Position numbers and translations under genes: made by a program. Below, one piece after another: positions 34,800-49,500 of a stretch of DNA of 64,000 nt. The stretch comes from Bicyclus anynana (taxonomy: Eukaryota > Arthropoda > Insecta > Lepidoptera > Nymphalidae): NCBI RefSeq assembly GCF_947172395.1, contig NC_069086.1, forward strand, positions 18,365,572-18,429,571. Direction: 5' to 3'. How positions within the stretch are numbered: position 1 is the stretch's first letter; every line of letters starts with the position of its first letter. The notes under the pieces are model-generated. The model searched no databases, had not been told where the DNA came from, and saw nothing but the letters and a program-made list of their open reading frames with translations.

Positions 34800-35125
34800 A
34801 TAACAACGATGTTTCATACTATAAATATGGTACCTACACGTGTCTAAGTCTACAAAATCACTGCAAAAAGTGATTCGAATTTAGCTAGACCACTGAGCTG
34901 CATTACAACACATGCACTATTTTGACTTTACTTACATTATAATATTTCCTGAACAAACAGCTCGACTGTAGAACATATTCAGGTATTGTTTGTTTAAATA
35001 ACTTCTTTGTTTACTATGCGACTAAATGAAATTAATATAATTAGCCACTTTTGTTCGCTTTAGTTTCGACGTGTTAGTGACATATCTAATAGTTTCAAAT
35101 CTTTGGATTATATAAAGTAGAGTAA
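34800..35125 (+). other. Conserved non-coding block 1 (inverted partner at 55116-55400)
   Basis: Aligns collinearly with the reverse complement of 55116-55400. Near-identical stretches include GTTTAAATAACTT, TTTGTTTACTATGCGACTAA, ATAATTAGCCACTTTTG, AAGTGATYCGAATTTAGCT, ACTTACATTATA and TTTCCTGAACA. No ORF spans it and the ends show no clear inverted repeats. It lies 1.3 kb past the gene 1 stop. A TATA-like ATTATATAAAG sits at its right edge. It could be a cis-regulatory element or a low-copy mobile element. Confidence 0.75.
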
Positions 35126-37503
35126 GGAATGGCACATATTTTTTACACTATACAGTACGTTACACTCGAGTTTTACGAGTAAAAACCATATAATGCAAAC
35201 AATCTATTTTATTTGTTATTTTATATTAAACAATGACGTGAAGCAGGGGCGATAGTTCCTAACAGTCCGATTCCTATCGGGTTAACTTTTAAAAATCCAC
35301 GAGTTCTATGGACGTACCTACATAATTTGATGTATTCAGTCAAAAACACATTCAGACGACGACGTTACCGACAAGAAAATTTCAGTCTTCGCTACTGACG
35401 TTAAGTAAAACAAAAAGTATTGTATAATATTTTTAATAAAAAATATTTCAGTACAAACTTAAAACTACAAAATATTTACAACTTATTTACATAATATACG
35501 CGTACAAGATAATAATAACAACTGTATGTACATTTTTGGACAACTTACATTAAGTTAAACTAAGGCTCTATTTGATATTATATTTGTAAATAATAATAAC
35601 ATCATGTCCGTGTAAAACAAACATAAAATAAAAACCAAAATAACTTAATTAAATAATAAAAAAAATATAAAATTCAACGAAAATTAGGTGAATTTTAATT
35701 CACTTATACATTTTCTGTTTAGGTAACCAACTTGTATAGGTAAAAATAAACATCATTTTGTATTATTGAAACAACAACTTAATCAATAGGCAGGTATGGA
35801 AAAAACTAGTAAAATGTACCAGATACAGTATGTAACAAAATCCTCGGACTTCTAGTATGAAACATGGTAATAAACAATTTCTGTTGGTAATAGGTACCTA
35901 TTCTAAATTGAAAAAAAAATGGCAAACCTGAGAAATTTAACAAGATAACAATTTGTGGTCAATAATAAAAAATAATTAGGTACGATAATTCGTCGTCGAA
36001 GTTGCTATGCTATTGATAAACTTCCAAATGGCAAGTCCATGGCTATCTTCACATAGTAATGATAATTTCCTAAAAAATTATCAAAATACACGTTGACCTT
36101 GCTCACGAGATTACCGCCATGTGGAATGTTGAGTCAACTATTATTGTTCCGATAGTCGTTTCAGGTAATGGTCTTATAGCGAAAGGCTTCGACCAACATC
36201 TTAAAAAGTTTGCACATAACTGTTGGATCAAGAGTCGGATTCAGAAGGCAGTGATTCTTGAGAGACGGCGTGTATTGTGAGGAACTGAGGAAGTTCGTCA
36301 TTCAGCCCTGGAGCCCTGACCGCCGGTTGCTTGGACACTCAAATGGCCCGCAGCGGGAGGATGGATTTTTTTTTATAACATTTTAATAATTACATTTTAA
36401 CATTATTAAAAATTTAAAAAAGACAAATAAATAAATGAGAGTGAAAAAAATCCTAAAAGACCAACTACCGTTCGGAGCGGTGCTTGGAGTCGGTTCACTA
36501 CTGATTGAGTAGGTTCTACTTGAATTGCGAAATTGCATTTCACGAGGTTTATGTTGCATAAGTGGTATAACATTATCTATGTTTAAAAAACGGTTAATAC
36601 TTTATTAATAATAATTTATTAACTATCACAAAAGTGTTATGTCCTCAAATTAAAAAGATAGCTCATTGAAGTTAGTAAAATTATGTTTATCATTAAACGA
36701 ACCGTAGTTTAATCTACTCAATAAATCTACGTTTCGAGATAAAAATAAACCGCACAGTCATCTTACTTACCTAATTTGAACCGTGGTCATTATAGTAAGT
36801 AATACTTCCAAAGTTTTTGAGTCTTCTGTAATTTAATTACAATATACCTACCTATTTGTTTATTTGAAATATTTTTAGAGCTCTTTAATTTCTCAATAAA
36901 ATTATATGCTCTAAAAAGAATATGAGCTATATCTTTAAACGTAACCATTATTGCCACTTCACCTCCAACTAAATGCAGACATCTCTGCTAGGAGATAGGA
37001 GTGCGTTTGTACGTGATAGTCCGTCAGGTGGGAGATCGAATGAATGATCGATGCACTTTTTGAGTTCAGCTCATATCTACAATAAAAGATGCCCATTTTT
37101 TATTGTAGATCATTCGTTGATATGCTGCAAACATGGATACTCATTATAACATGTCTCCTTTGATTTCTTCTGGTTCATTACCGGGAACTAAAAACATACT
37201 TTGTACTGTTATTTGTGTATAAAATGGATGGAGATATGTTCCCAGTGTGATAAAATTCTACCATCATCTATAGTATCATAGTTTCAAATCCAGTAGTGTA
37301 GTCACACTAAACCGAAAGTTCAAAATTTAGATTCAGTCGAAAGAGAAAGAAGAGTCTAAAGTTACCTACGTAAAATTCAATTTTGGTGAAAAAAGGGTAA
37401 ATATTTTCACCCTCTTGATTAGTCTACACGTATAGACAGTATTTCTATGAGTCTTTGTGGCTTAATTATGCATGTTTGAACAAACGTTTGTACCAATATG
37501 TGG
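35126..37503. other. AT-rich spacer, presumed 3' flank of NRF-6-like gene 2
   Basis: No exon or ORF of note. It should contain the 3' UTR of gene 2, which is read on the minus strand. Several minus-strand AATAAA matches exist (for example near 36600), but none can be chosen. No repeat family with recognisable ends is seen. Confidence 0.4.
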
Positions 37504-40500
37504 TCACACTCTGTGCGGCTTCTTCTGCGGCGAGAGGATCTTCAGCATGGTGACGATGGGCGCCTCAAACGCCACCGAGATCACGAACGCAAGGAAATAC
37601 GATATCACAGTTAGCCCCAGGAACAGCACGAACTGAAAGAAAGAGTTACCGTTAAAATAGTTTTGTGCTAAAACATGTTGAGAGTTACATTTTAGAGAGT
37701 CTGCGATATCCGTATAAAGTCTGTACATGGCTTTGTTGTAACCCTTCTCCAGAGACCCTTAAAGTTTGGTTTTTTGCAGTATTTTTCTAAGGTTTGTCGT
37801 GAAGCTAAGTGACTGTCTGAAAGTTGGAAATCTTTGCCCAAAAGAAGGTTATCGAAAAGAGGTGACTTACAACAAGCAGCTCCCCCAGATGGATGGGGTG
37901 TGTCAGGTGCATGGCCACGTAGCGCAGCACCACGGGGTGCACCAGGTAGGCGCAGTACGTCACGCGCGAGAACGGGTACAGCACCGGCGCCGACAGCAGC
38001 CCGCGCACCCAGCCTGCATACATGACAATTTGCACAATAGGTAATGGCCACACAAACGAATTAAAACTTCTTTAGCTCCACTGGTTATGAGAGGAAGAGA
38101 GAAAGATATAAACTTCTCTCTCTTGCTCCTACATTAACATACGAAACGTAACTGTCTCTCTTTCTTTCAGCTTATTGCTGGTGAATGCACCGAAGTCAAG
38201 CGGGCGTAAAGTAGTTTTACTTTATGACCAATTTTCCAATTAGTCTGCAAAGACCGCATTACACTCCTTGGGCCCAGGATTATTATTTATTCATGATCAT
38301 ACTGCTGAAACTTTCTATGATATATGACACTCGTTCATAGTTTATGTGGTATTTATTAAATATCACATGCCTACACAAAGTTTGAGCAGTATGGTCATGA
38401 GAATTGGGTACGAAGATAGTTCAATGGGCGTGAGCCGGGGATGGAGCCCTTGAACTCTCGGTCAGCCAATACTTTTGAAGTGTATAAGACACAAATCGCC
38501 TTTGCCCTTGAAGAGAAGAAGCCCGTGTTAAAGCCCGCCCTGTAGTGTGCAATTTAAAGTTGGCTAATAATTATTATGATCATTAATGAAAAGTTTAGAG
38601 AGCGTTTCTTCTCTTTATGCACTCTTGGCAGAGAGTTCGTGGATCAAAGTACGATGCAAAGTTTCTCCAATTTTAGAGGTTGGTTGCGTTGCGGGAACAC
38701 TCGACTTGTTTGGTTTGCTGCTTTTACCAGTGTTGCCTATCGAGTTTACTTGTTTTAGTTTCCACCATACTAAGAGAGTATGTGGTAGCTTATTTACCCA
38801 CCTCCATGTCCCGTGGAGCAGGCGATGATGACCCAGGCTACGCAGGCGGCCCACAGAGAGTGCGACAGCGCGCTGTACACGGCCGCCGAAACCACGTCCA
38901 GCTCCGTTTTGTAAAGCCCGAAGATCAGGAACAGGAAGGTCGCCGTGCAAACCGCCCAGCCCACGCATGCCCACACCTGTCACCACAGACAATTCCATTA
39001 ATAATCCAAGGTTTGAGCTGCCCGACGCACTGACTAAATAAGAATACTGAAGTGGTTATAGATAGTGGAGAATACTATACACGCAACTTCGTAAAGGCTT
39101 ATTGGTATCACTGAAAGACATACATAGCAAATAAGGTAAGAATTTGGAATTTTATTCCTACCTAATTAAGCTAATTCAGTTTCCCAAAATTTATTACGAA
39201 CCTCCTTCATGTTTAACGTCAGTAAAACTATATATATAATCTACTAGCTGACACTGCGCGGTTTCACCCGCGTGGTTCACGTTTCCGTAGGAGTACGGAG
39301 ATAACATATAGCTTATAACCTTACTCGATAAATGGGCTATCTAACACTAAAAAAAAATTCTCAAATCGGACCAGTAGTTCCTGAGATTAGCGCGTTCAAT
39401 CAAACAAACAATCAAACAAACTCTTCAGCTTTATAATATTAGTATAGATAGTTCCATTAATACAATACAATTACTTAAATATGATTAAAATCTTGACAAG
39501 CTTACCATGCCCATCTTGATTTTCAAATTCGTCTTAAAAAGTATCCACCCAGTGGCCATTCCCACCAGATAGGGCCCCAGCCTCGTCCAGGGCTTGTCGT
39601 AGATCTTGTCGAACTGTGTGAAGGGGTCCTCGCTGTTAGGGATGTGCTCGCTGCTGTAGGACACGAAGCCCGTCGTCACGAGAGACGACAGGAAGAACAG
39701 GCCGGTCAGCACTGCCGATAGTTTGAAGTGGCTAAAACACAATTGATTTAAGTCAACTTGTAGCTTTTCTTGTATTAAAATTCGGATAAATACATTTAAG
39801 TATTATGCCTAATTTCTAGGGTATTTTAGTGATACATAAGTTTAAGACATTTTTTTTTAGAATAAATTTGATTTACCTCGTTGCTAATATGAGAAGAATC
39901 GCGCTGACTGCGTAGAATTGAGTGTCATCCGACAAGTACCAACTCCACAGCATACACTGGAAATTAAAAATAATTACATCTTATTCTTAAAGTGACTAAC
40001 GAAGGTCAGCAATCATTTTGGCACAGCAGCTCTGAATGTAATCGAGTGATTTTGTTGAACCATTGGCGAAGGTTTTTCACCCAGGATGGTTTCTTCTTAC
40101 CCACGCTTATTTGCCATATATCTTTTCCTGGATGATCAATTTAAATTAATAAGGTCAGTCGAGTAGGACTGACATTATTCACTTTCTAAGATTTCACTTG
40201 AGCTCAGCTACTCGCCTACAGATAGGTAAGTTTACTTACCATTTGGTCAACAGGAAACAGCGTGTTGATATACAGAAGGTTCCTCCACCAGTACTTGGGG
40301 CATGTCTCATGGTCCATCGCGGGAGGCTCAAACACCGCATTGTTCGCAAACCATTTCATGATCACTTCCACCACACCTAGCATGAAGAGGTAGGGCGCCG
40401 TCAATCTACAGCGAACAATTATTATTTGTTATACCTTGAAAAGTGGTGCAGAAATGTATTAATACAATGGTATAAAATATCCGACTTCACAATAACTTAT

Positions 40501-43500
40501 AATGTGTAATTTCAAATTACACATTATAGGTACGTGGGGATTACAAGGTGCTGGAATGACAACCCAGCACTGGAGAGCGCAGAGTTGATTGACCCCCAGT
40601 TGGCGAAACGACGACATTATTTCGACTGTAAGAAGCCACTAGAAGCAGTTAGCTCAAGACTATACTGTTTGAAAGTCCTTGCAGGTGACCTCTGACAGCG
40701 GATCAGATGATGATGATGAAGATAGACTGAGAGGCAATGAGCTGACCTGGCGAATCGGTATGCGATGAGACCCAGGAACTGCAGCACGCCGGCGGTGATC
40801 TTGCGGTGGCCCTTCGTGAGGCGGTCCAGCTTGCCCTTCGCGTTGGTCCGGAAGTACAGGAATGTGACCAGCATGCCACTGTTAAGGACACATCTCGTAA
40901 ATCGTTTAAATTCTAAGAAAAATCGCTCATAAATACTAATTGTTCATGTTTCGGATTACTTGTTGGATAAAGTTTGTTTCATTGTTTGTGTGTTGTGTTC
41001 TTTTGCTCAAAAAAGAGAACTGTGTTCAGCAATCAGACTGCTGATTCTGTAGCCTTTAACATTGATGTACTGGTAGTAGTTTATTATTTTGTGACATTCT
41101 AGCAGACTCAGAAGTAATTATAAAAATAAGAAAACTAATGTCGAACAAAGGTTATGATTCACAACATTTTTCAGGACAATTTAATTAATAAATCAAACTG
41201 TAACCAAAATAAGACCCTAGAATAGCAGAGAATGACCTTGAGTGAAGTCCCGCACTTGTGAACGTTGTGTGTAGGGTTAAAGGCGCCTTTGACTGTTAAC
41301 AAACACTCCCCTTTTCCACTCAAGTCACTCTCCCCGCCTATTCCAAGTAACCTATAAAAAATTACACAACAAGAGATGTGGACGGCTCGAACGCCACGAG
41401 CATACTGAAGCCGTCAGTACCGCAAGTAAATCGTTGCTACGCGGCGATAACCGACAGAATCAAATTGCCCTCAGGAGTCCTTAGGAGGAGGGAATATTCA
41501 TTTCTTTGAAGATTCTCACCCCAAACAGAAGAAGGTGTCGACACTGTACACGGCGCTGATGATGAGTTGGAACAGGAAACTCTTCTCCAGGATTGCTCGG
41601 AGAGCTGTGTTATCGGCATACTGGAACAAATTTAAATATCATTCGTATCTAATAAATTATTTTTCCTTGACGATTTCCATTTGTTTAGTTCAAATGTTAT
41701 GAGGATTCCACGAGTTGTGGTATCCTTCATCGAGTGCACCGACTGGTCGAAGATATGCAGTATGTTCGCCTTCATCGAGAACTCTCACCTTGAACACGAC
41801 GATACACGTGTGTCCGAATATGATCCACACCATGGAGAGCGAGCGCAGTCCGTGCACCTCGGGCACCGTGTCCGAGCCCACCGACTGGTCGAAGATCTGC
41901 AGGATGTTCGCCTTCATCGAGAACGATAGCAGCAGCTCCGACCACACACCTGTGACAACAAATAGATGAATCATTCACGGTAGACCAGCGCTGTGACATA
42001 TCGGTCACAACAAAACGCTGCGTGGAGCACCTTTTGGGATCATACTACACTATATCCTTATTTTTTTCTGTTTCTCATGTAATTATTAACATTTTTATGC
42101 AGCCATTTTTGTAATTATTAACTACCGTTCAACTTTCAGTAAAAGTATTGTGTTGAGACAGTGCTATAGTGCTTTTCAGATAGGATGGGTACGGTGACAG
42201 TTCGTTTAACTATTGAAAGTTTGCCGCGATTCACGATATTAATACGTAATATGAACGTCATAAGGTAACTGTCACCGTACCATCTTAAAAACACTTTAGT
42301 GGGATTCACGATGAAGTCACTACATATCTCGAATGCTTACTTGAAGTTGAAAGATGAGTTGATAAAAAGTCGATTTAGGTCGATTTGTTGAGTTTTTTTT
42401 GTTCAAGTCAAAGTGACAAGTTACTTTAATGTTTTGTTTTAAAAATGTTGATTTGCTTGTTTGTGTCAATGAGCTAAGCAGAAGTGTAACTTACTTAGCT
42501 TCAGGTCCCCGTCAGTGGACGCAGTCTCCGCTGTTAGTCTTTCTTCTGAGTTGTTATTGTTCACGTTGTACATCGATTTGCCTGAAAATGGTATAAAATT
42601 ACTTGGATTACTTAGACAAATAAAGCGGAAAATGAGAACCCTGTACGACTGTAAGGGGAACCTATTTGGTTCGGTGGAGGAAAAAGGAAGTATGCAATGG
42701 TTTTTTGATAAAGAATGACAATTTCTTAGACATAACCAATTGAAAATACCGTTACAAATTATTGTAAGTCCTAAAAAGAACGTATTAAATAATGCTTTCT
42801 GTGTATTTGTGCGAGTATAAAAAAATCATATAACCTACCTAAATAAAACACTAACGAAAAACTAACTGGGTGTAGCGATTTTTTTTACAGCTAGCTTATT
42901 CTTGATTCACGACTATAATAAACTACATGCTTTTGGAAAAAAGCATTGGGTCATTTGAATCACCAGAAGCTTAGAAACATACTCGAATATAAAATAATCA
43001 CGTTATTTGGTGGTTCAACCACAACAAACCTATCCTTTTTTTGTTATCACTATAAATATTTAGTCACATCAATTGAATACCTATGTTAATCCTCACCTTT
43101 CGAGACGGTGATAGCGTCCAGTCCGTTGAGGTCCAGCTTGTGGTCGGAGGCGCCACTTTCTGCGACCGCCATGTTGTGCGCACGACGCCGGCGCGCGCGC
43201 ACCTCGCGGGCGAGCCGCATGTCGTACACCGTCGCCGACACCAGCAGCACGGCCACTATGCATGACACTGCTCTGAAATACAAGCGGAATGGTTAGCATG
43301 AAAAGGTCCCCCCACGGGATAATTATCAACCTATTTAAACAAGCTCAGGGCTCAGGCGTCTCTACTTATAGGAGAGCTCTAAATAAAGCTTCATACAGGT
43401 TCCAAAAACGATGATATCAGGAAAAGGACCCAAGCACACTTCTCAACTAAACTCAATATATTCTTCGCCTTAAGTGGAAATGGGCAGGCCACATACAAAG

Positions 43501-46500
43501 AACAACGGATGGTCGCAAATGGTTACCAACTGGTACCCAAAGACTGAAAACGCAATCGAGGTAGACCATTAAAAAGAGGGAGTAACGATATACTCAGGGT
43601 TGCACGAAATACATGGCAACATACCCAGAGACAGAGTACAGTGGCTGCAATTGGAATTAGGCTTTCATTGCTATATACAGTCCTTACAAAAAATAATAAA
43701 ACAAAGATAAATTAACAATAGGTACGAACATAATATAACATTTTTAGATTATATAAACTAACCCACTAACAATCTATAAAACTTAATTGTAATGCTTAGT
43801 TATAATATTCAAAAATTGGACTTGTATATAAGAAAATAAGGGTTTTTTTTATGCAGATTGGCAGGGTTAGGGTGTTAATTAAAACTGTTTATCGATCAGA
43901 TATTAATGATAATGACAAAGACAAGGACGAAATAACATGCTCTACGAGTCACACGGGTGTAACTACCGTTTTCCAATTCCAAGGTTGAGAATTTTTATTG
44001 AAAATTTCTTAGACGAAAGAAAATCTCAGTAATATTTCATAGACACAGATTTCACCTTAAGTTGCTGGGCGGGGACCATTGATAGACTTTTGTCTTTATA
44101 TACCAGGCGAAGTGAAGGTTATGGGCTATACTATTGCCAGATAAAATCAGATAGGCGTAAACGTTATGTCAACCATTATTAAAATAAACGTATTTTTAAA
44201 AAAGAAACGTTTTGCCGTAACACATTGCGATTTATAAACTGGTTCAAAAACGTTTTCACAGACAATATGTCCTTTATTATGGCTTCACGATTTATTACCA
44301 AAAATAAAAAATCTATGCACTACATTAAAATTTTCTTAATCAAAATCCGGCTTCACAAATTACCAGTATTAGCTTAAATAGCAGTCAAAGTAATTTATTT
44401 CCGATTCCACTTGAAGTAGTAATATGTATCAGTTATAAATCAAACCATTCACTGTAATTGACCTGGATACTGACACTGGGTGATGTAAGAGGTGATGGCG
44501 CCTTGGCCTCGCACCGGTACACTGTGCATAATATTAAGTTAATGTGTTACAACTTTTTGTTTTGCCCTCCCTTTTTAACTGGCTTTAGAATAGGCTGTTC
44601 ACAGTAGGTCTCGTTTCTTTGTTTTTAGTTTGGTACTCGAACCGTAGGAAAATTTTTGTATCTTTTACCCACACATACATACAGAAGTTCGAATGTACGA
44701 TTATATGTGTGAGTTTGTACCTATGTCCATTTCTTCGGCACACCCTACAGCCCAAACGGATGGAAGGATTTTGTTCAAAATGGTGCCCGTAAATGAAAGT
44801 GAAAGAAGGTGGAGGTGAGTTTGTTTACTACTTTTTAGCTACGGGCAAAGAATGATCTACCAAAACTATGTTTGTCAGCGCATGCGGCACCATAAAGTAT
44901 TTAGTTATTATACTCGTTTTTCTCTTTTCGGTTTATTACGCAAAAGTAGTTGGGTTTTTCGTTTTTATGACCTTCATAAAAACAAAAACCCAACTACTTT
45001 TCTGTCTCAATCTTTATGACGATCTAAATACAATATTGAGTGCAATGCAATGCAATGAGTGAGTATGCAAGTCTGTTACCAACGAGCCTTAAATAATTCA
45101 AAATAAAACTGCGACTTTAAAAAAAAATAGGAACTAATATTTTAAAAAATCGAGTACGGCTATCTTGTCAGTAGAAAGCCTACGTTGAGGCGTAGAATAA
45201 ATAAATAGAATTTTCCTTTGATAACAAAATACTTAAGTTGGCGACCGTAATTTACTCAGTATTTTGTCATTTTTTAACCGACTTCAAAAAGGAGGAGGTT
45301 CTCAATTCGGCCGGTATTTTTTTTTTATGTATGTACACCGATTACTCAAAAACGCCTGGACCGATTTCAAAAATTCTTTTTTGCAATTGTAGTGAAAAGT
45401 AGATGTAACACACAGCGCTGAAAGCCCGTTATAACTCGATTTTATTTAGCCTTTCACCAAGACTCTGGCTTAGAACTACCTATTAGCTTTATCTGTTAGC
45501 ACCTTGTAAAACAATCTACTATTGTGTACTTTTTTTTATTTTATTCTTTACAAGTTAGCCCTTGACTACAATCTCACCTGATGGTAAGTGATGATGCAGT
45601 CTAAGATGGAAGCGGGCTAACTTGTTAGGAGGAGGATGAAAATCCACACCCCTTTCGGTTTCTACCTGGCATCGTACCGGAACGCTAAATCGTTTGGCGG
45701 TACGTCTTTGCCGGTAGGGTGGTAACTAGCCACGGCCGAAGCCTCCCACCAGCCAGACCTGGACAAATTAAGAAAATCTCAGTCTATACTTACAGAAGGA
45801 TTTGGAAGGTGGGGTCGCCGAGGTAGGTGTACCCGCCGTGCTCCGGCGAGCGCACGGTCACCACCTTGTGGTGCAGCAGCGGAGCACGCACGGCGCCCAC
45901 CATCCGCCCCACTTGCTCGCGCGAGCATGTGCGCGGCAGGCAGAGCCCGAGGTGCAGCGTGCGTCGCTAAAACAGGATACCGTAATTTTTTAATATTTTA
46001 GGAAACGTTTACTTCTAGCACAATAAATATATCGAGTTAAAAACAATGTTAATTTTGCTTTTGATATTATTAAAGTTTATTATTTCAAGTTTAAATAGAT
46101 TTCTTCGTAAGTGACAGTTTATGCAAGGCATTGTATATCTGTTGTCTCGCTTGTGTCAATCATGTACTCACGATTCGTACGATGTTGGGCAGGTCCGTGG
46201 ACACGCTCACGGCGGATTTACATTTGTCTGACGTGACACGACGTGATGCGTCAGAACAGAATCGGTATCATACATTTTGTATGGCAACGTTTGCACTTAT
46301 GTGTTGAAACATGTTGTGATGACTTCTGATGCGTCGTATACAAAATGTATGAAACCGATTCTGTTCTGATGCGTCAGAATAAGACACGTCAGACAAATAT
46401 AAATCCGGCTTTATGCGCACGTTGTAGAAGGCCCTGTCGAAGCCAAGCCCCGTCACCGACACGTCCTAGCGACACCACCTGAAGATCTGCGGCCCGCCGC

Positions 46501-49500
46501 TGCCTGCCACACAATCCATCGCTTGTGTCACTCATGTACTCACAGTCCGCACGATATCGGGTAGGTCGGTGGACACGCTCATGCGCACGTTGTAGAAGGC
46601 CGTGTCGAAGGGCGGGCCCAGCCCCGTCACCGACACGTCCTGGCGCCACTCGCTGAAGATTTGCGACCCGCCGCTGCCTGTCATACAATCTAACATTAAT
46701 GGACATTTATACATATAATAAATACTAATGAATAAATATCAATGTATGAATGCTTAGAATAAAATAAAACTAAATTTCAGCCTTTCAGAATCAGTAGTTG
46801 CGATTGATGAACCAATAAATCGGCGGTATGTTATAGTCGCTCACTTCTTTCGTAATATTAGTCCAAATAATTTTGCACTATTATTACGTCACGTTTGAAT
46901 GATGTGATATGATATGAATGATAAAAAGGAAATGTTTAGAGAAAACGTAATATGCATATTGCATATTAATCTGCATGTTTCTCGCATATCTTTTTGTAGT
47001 CCTTTCAATGTATATCTGAGAAGTAAAATATGATGAAACTCTTAAACAAATATTTTTTACATTTGGATATTGACTATTTAATCCCTCTGCTAGCCTTGAT
47101 AGGCACTTATCGTGTAATAATAATACCTGTGGATGAATAGATTTATTTTAGCATGCATTTAGCAAAAATAAAACCATTTTATGCAAGGTCTAGTAATGCA
47201 CGCCTTAGCACCGTTGAACTCTTTTTTTAGCACGTTCTTGTGATATTGATAATGAGATAAAAATAAATATGTATTTTCTAGAATTCTTATTTTTTTTAAT
47301 ATTATCATTCCTCCTATGGCTTCATTGGAAATTTTGACTCTTTGACGAATTTGACTTGGACTCACTTGGTTTGGGTACAGTTCATTCAAAAAATATTCCT
47401 GACTGGGGTTTTACGTGGCATCGTTCCGCTACGCAGAATTGCTACGACATATCGGTTTAGGTGGCAAATTTAGGCAAATAGGTACAGCCTACCAAAGAAT
47501 TTAAAGTACGTGTACGGTATTTGTTTACATTAAGATATATGTCACAATGTAATTAATTATTCGATGCAAACTTTCGAGAACTGTTTATGCTCCAATTGCT
47601 TTAGTCTCTAGATGTACTTGCAATAAGCATTCACATAGTGTTCACCGACCCACCTACTGATAGTGTTGCTGTAGGTATACATTATATCGATATTATAAAA
47701 CTTTTGCCCAATTGTTACACTTACTTTTCCAATGAAGCCATAAGAGAAAGAATTTTTCTTTCTTTTCTTATAACACTTATTTCAACATTATGCCATACAT
47801 TAACATATTTCCAATACACCCAGAACAATATGACCCTGCTAGTGAGGCATAACCCAAAATGGCCGTAGCTCAGTATAATGCTAGACCTTTTAAAATAGGT
47901 TATCCAGCGCTGATTTTCAGCTGTAACCACAGATCGTAACTTCTGCTACGTTTAGTAGGTATCTACTACTTTTGTTTTTCTCTACGTATTCCGAGTGCTA
48001 TAGTAATATTATGGGGTAGTTTGCTAAGTCCTAGTGCATCACTAATCATCATAAATAAGCGTATCACTGATATGTAGGGTGTTATGAATATAAAACTTGA
48101 GTTATCAGTTAAAACTGAGTACTTAAGAGCAGCTCGAGCAGTCAGTGTATGCCCTGGCGACTGCTTGCCCGCACGATAAAATATCTCCATGCTGCTAATT
48201 ACCCGAAACAGTTGCAAGTTGAGTCGAGCGGTTCGTATATACGTAGGTTGAAGTCGCTATGTAGAGTCGATTCTCGGTCTGTAGCCACGTGGCACGTCGA
48301 TTCTTTTTCTACAAATGCTAACGCTTCGACAGTGAAAAAATTTCATTTGCTATCGACAGGTCATATGATCAAGTTTTCGGTCGCGTCTGTCATCCCCATA
48401 CATTTTGTTAGTTTTCGAAGCTTAAGCGTTTGTACAAAGAGAATCGACGTGCTACAGGCAATTATTGCATCGAGCTGTTCGTGTATATCCGGCCTAAGGT
48501 AGTTTTTATGATCATATGTGTTTCATAATGAAATGCGCCACGTGTTAAAAGTGTGTTTTCACGTGAATCGTTTCGCAAAAACAACACTTAAACAAACACA
48601 AGCACAGGGAAGTAGATACCTTGCGCGAGTAATACTTACCCACTTTTGCCAAATCGCTATATCTTTATGTCTTAATCTTGTGAAACGGTTAGCAAGTTCC
48701 AGTTACGATTCTGCACATTATATAACTGTTAAGAAACACATTGTTGAATATTAAATAGATGAATAATGCAAAGTCATTGATTGATCCACCATACGACCAT
48801 TAAAAAAGCGCTTGGAGGCCATTGGATCAGCTTCCACCTTCACACAGGAAATAAAACTATAAGAAATTTGTAATTATTTTCAATTGTAAATTATAATACT
48901 GTATGACTTTTTCAAAAGAGCAACTGTTGAGTTTCTTCTCAGCAGAACCTGCCTTCCGAACCGGTGGTAGAATCTTTACAAATAGTCAACTGACGTGTCA
49001 AAAGTGCTTGTAAACTGAGCCTACTTGAAATAAATGATTTTTGATTTGATTTGATTTGATTAAAATTTCACGATACTAGATTACAAATTTTCCCAAATCT
49101 CATGTTTATAATTTAAAGTTACCTTACAAGGGAGATTCGATTAGGAGAATGAGGTACTAGGTTCGAGTCCTGGGTCAAGTTTGAAATATTGAGATTTCTT
49201 CCCAATTCTCAGTAGCAGCCTGAAGTTGGAAATGTTGGTGGTGTTACACTACCGTGCTTAGCCGAGCAAGTAAAGCCGTCGTTCCCGTTATTGTTATTAA
49301 GTTTTGCTCACTAACATTGACACACTCAAATTGGATTTAAAATTTCTTTGCGGAAAATAAAAAAAATATACTTGATCCAAACTCAAAGGGAAATCGAAAA
49401 CTGTATAATAATAATTAACCACCGAACCGCTTAAAAACATTGATTGATATAGATAAAACGAACCTAACGATTAGTTTAATTAAAATCTAATAGGTGCGTG

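Noticed and set aside
37692..38051. 119-codon minus-strand ORF
   Set aside because: Runs through exon 38013-37871 in the wrong frame and into intron; the correct frame is the HP-motif reading used in gene 2.
46389..46706. 105-codon minus-strand ORF spanning both exon copies
   Set aside because: Wrong frame relative to the NRF-domain reading; stays open only because the exon is duplicated.
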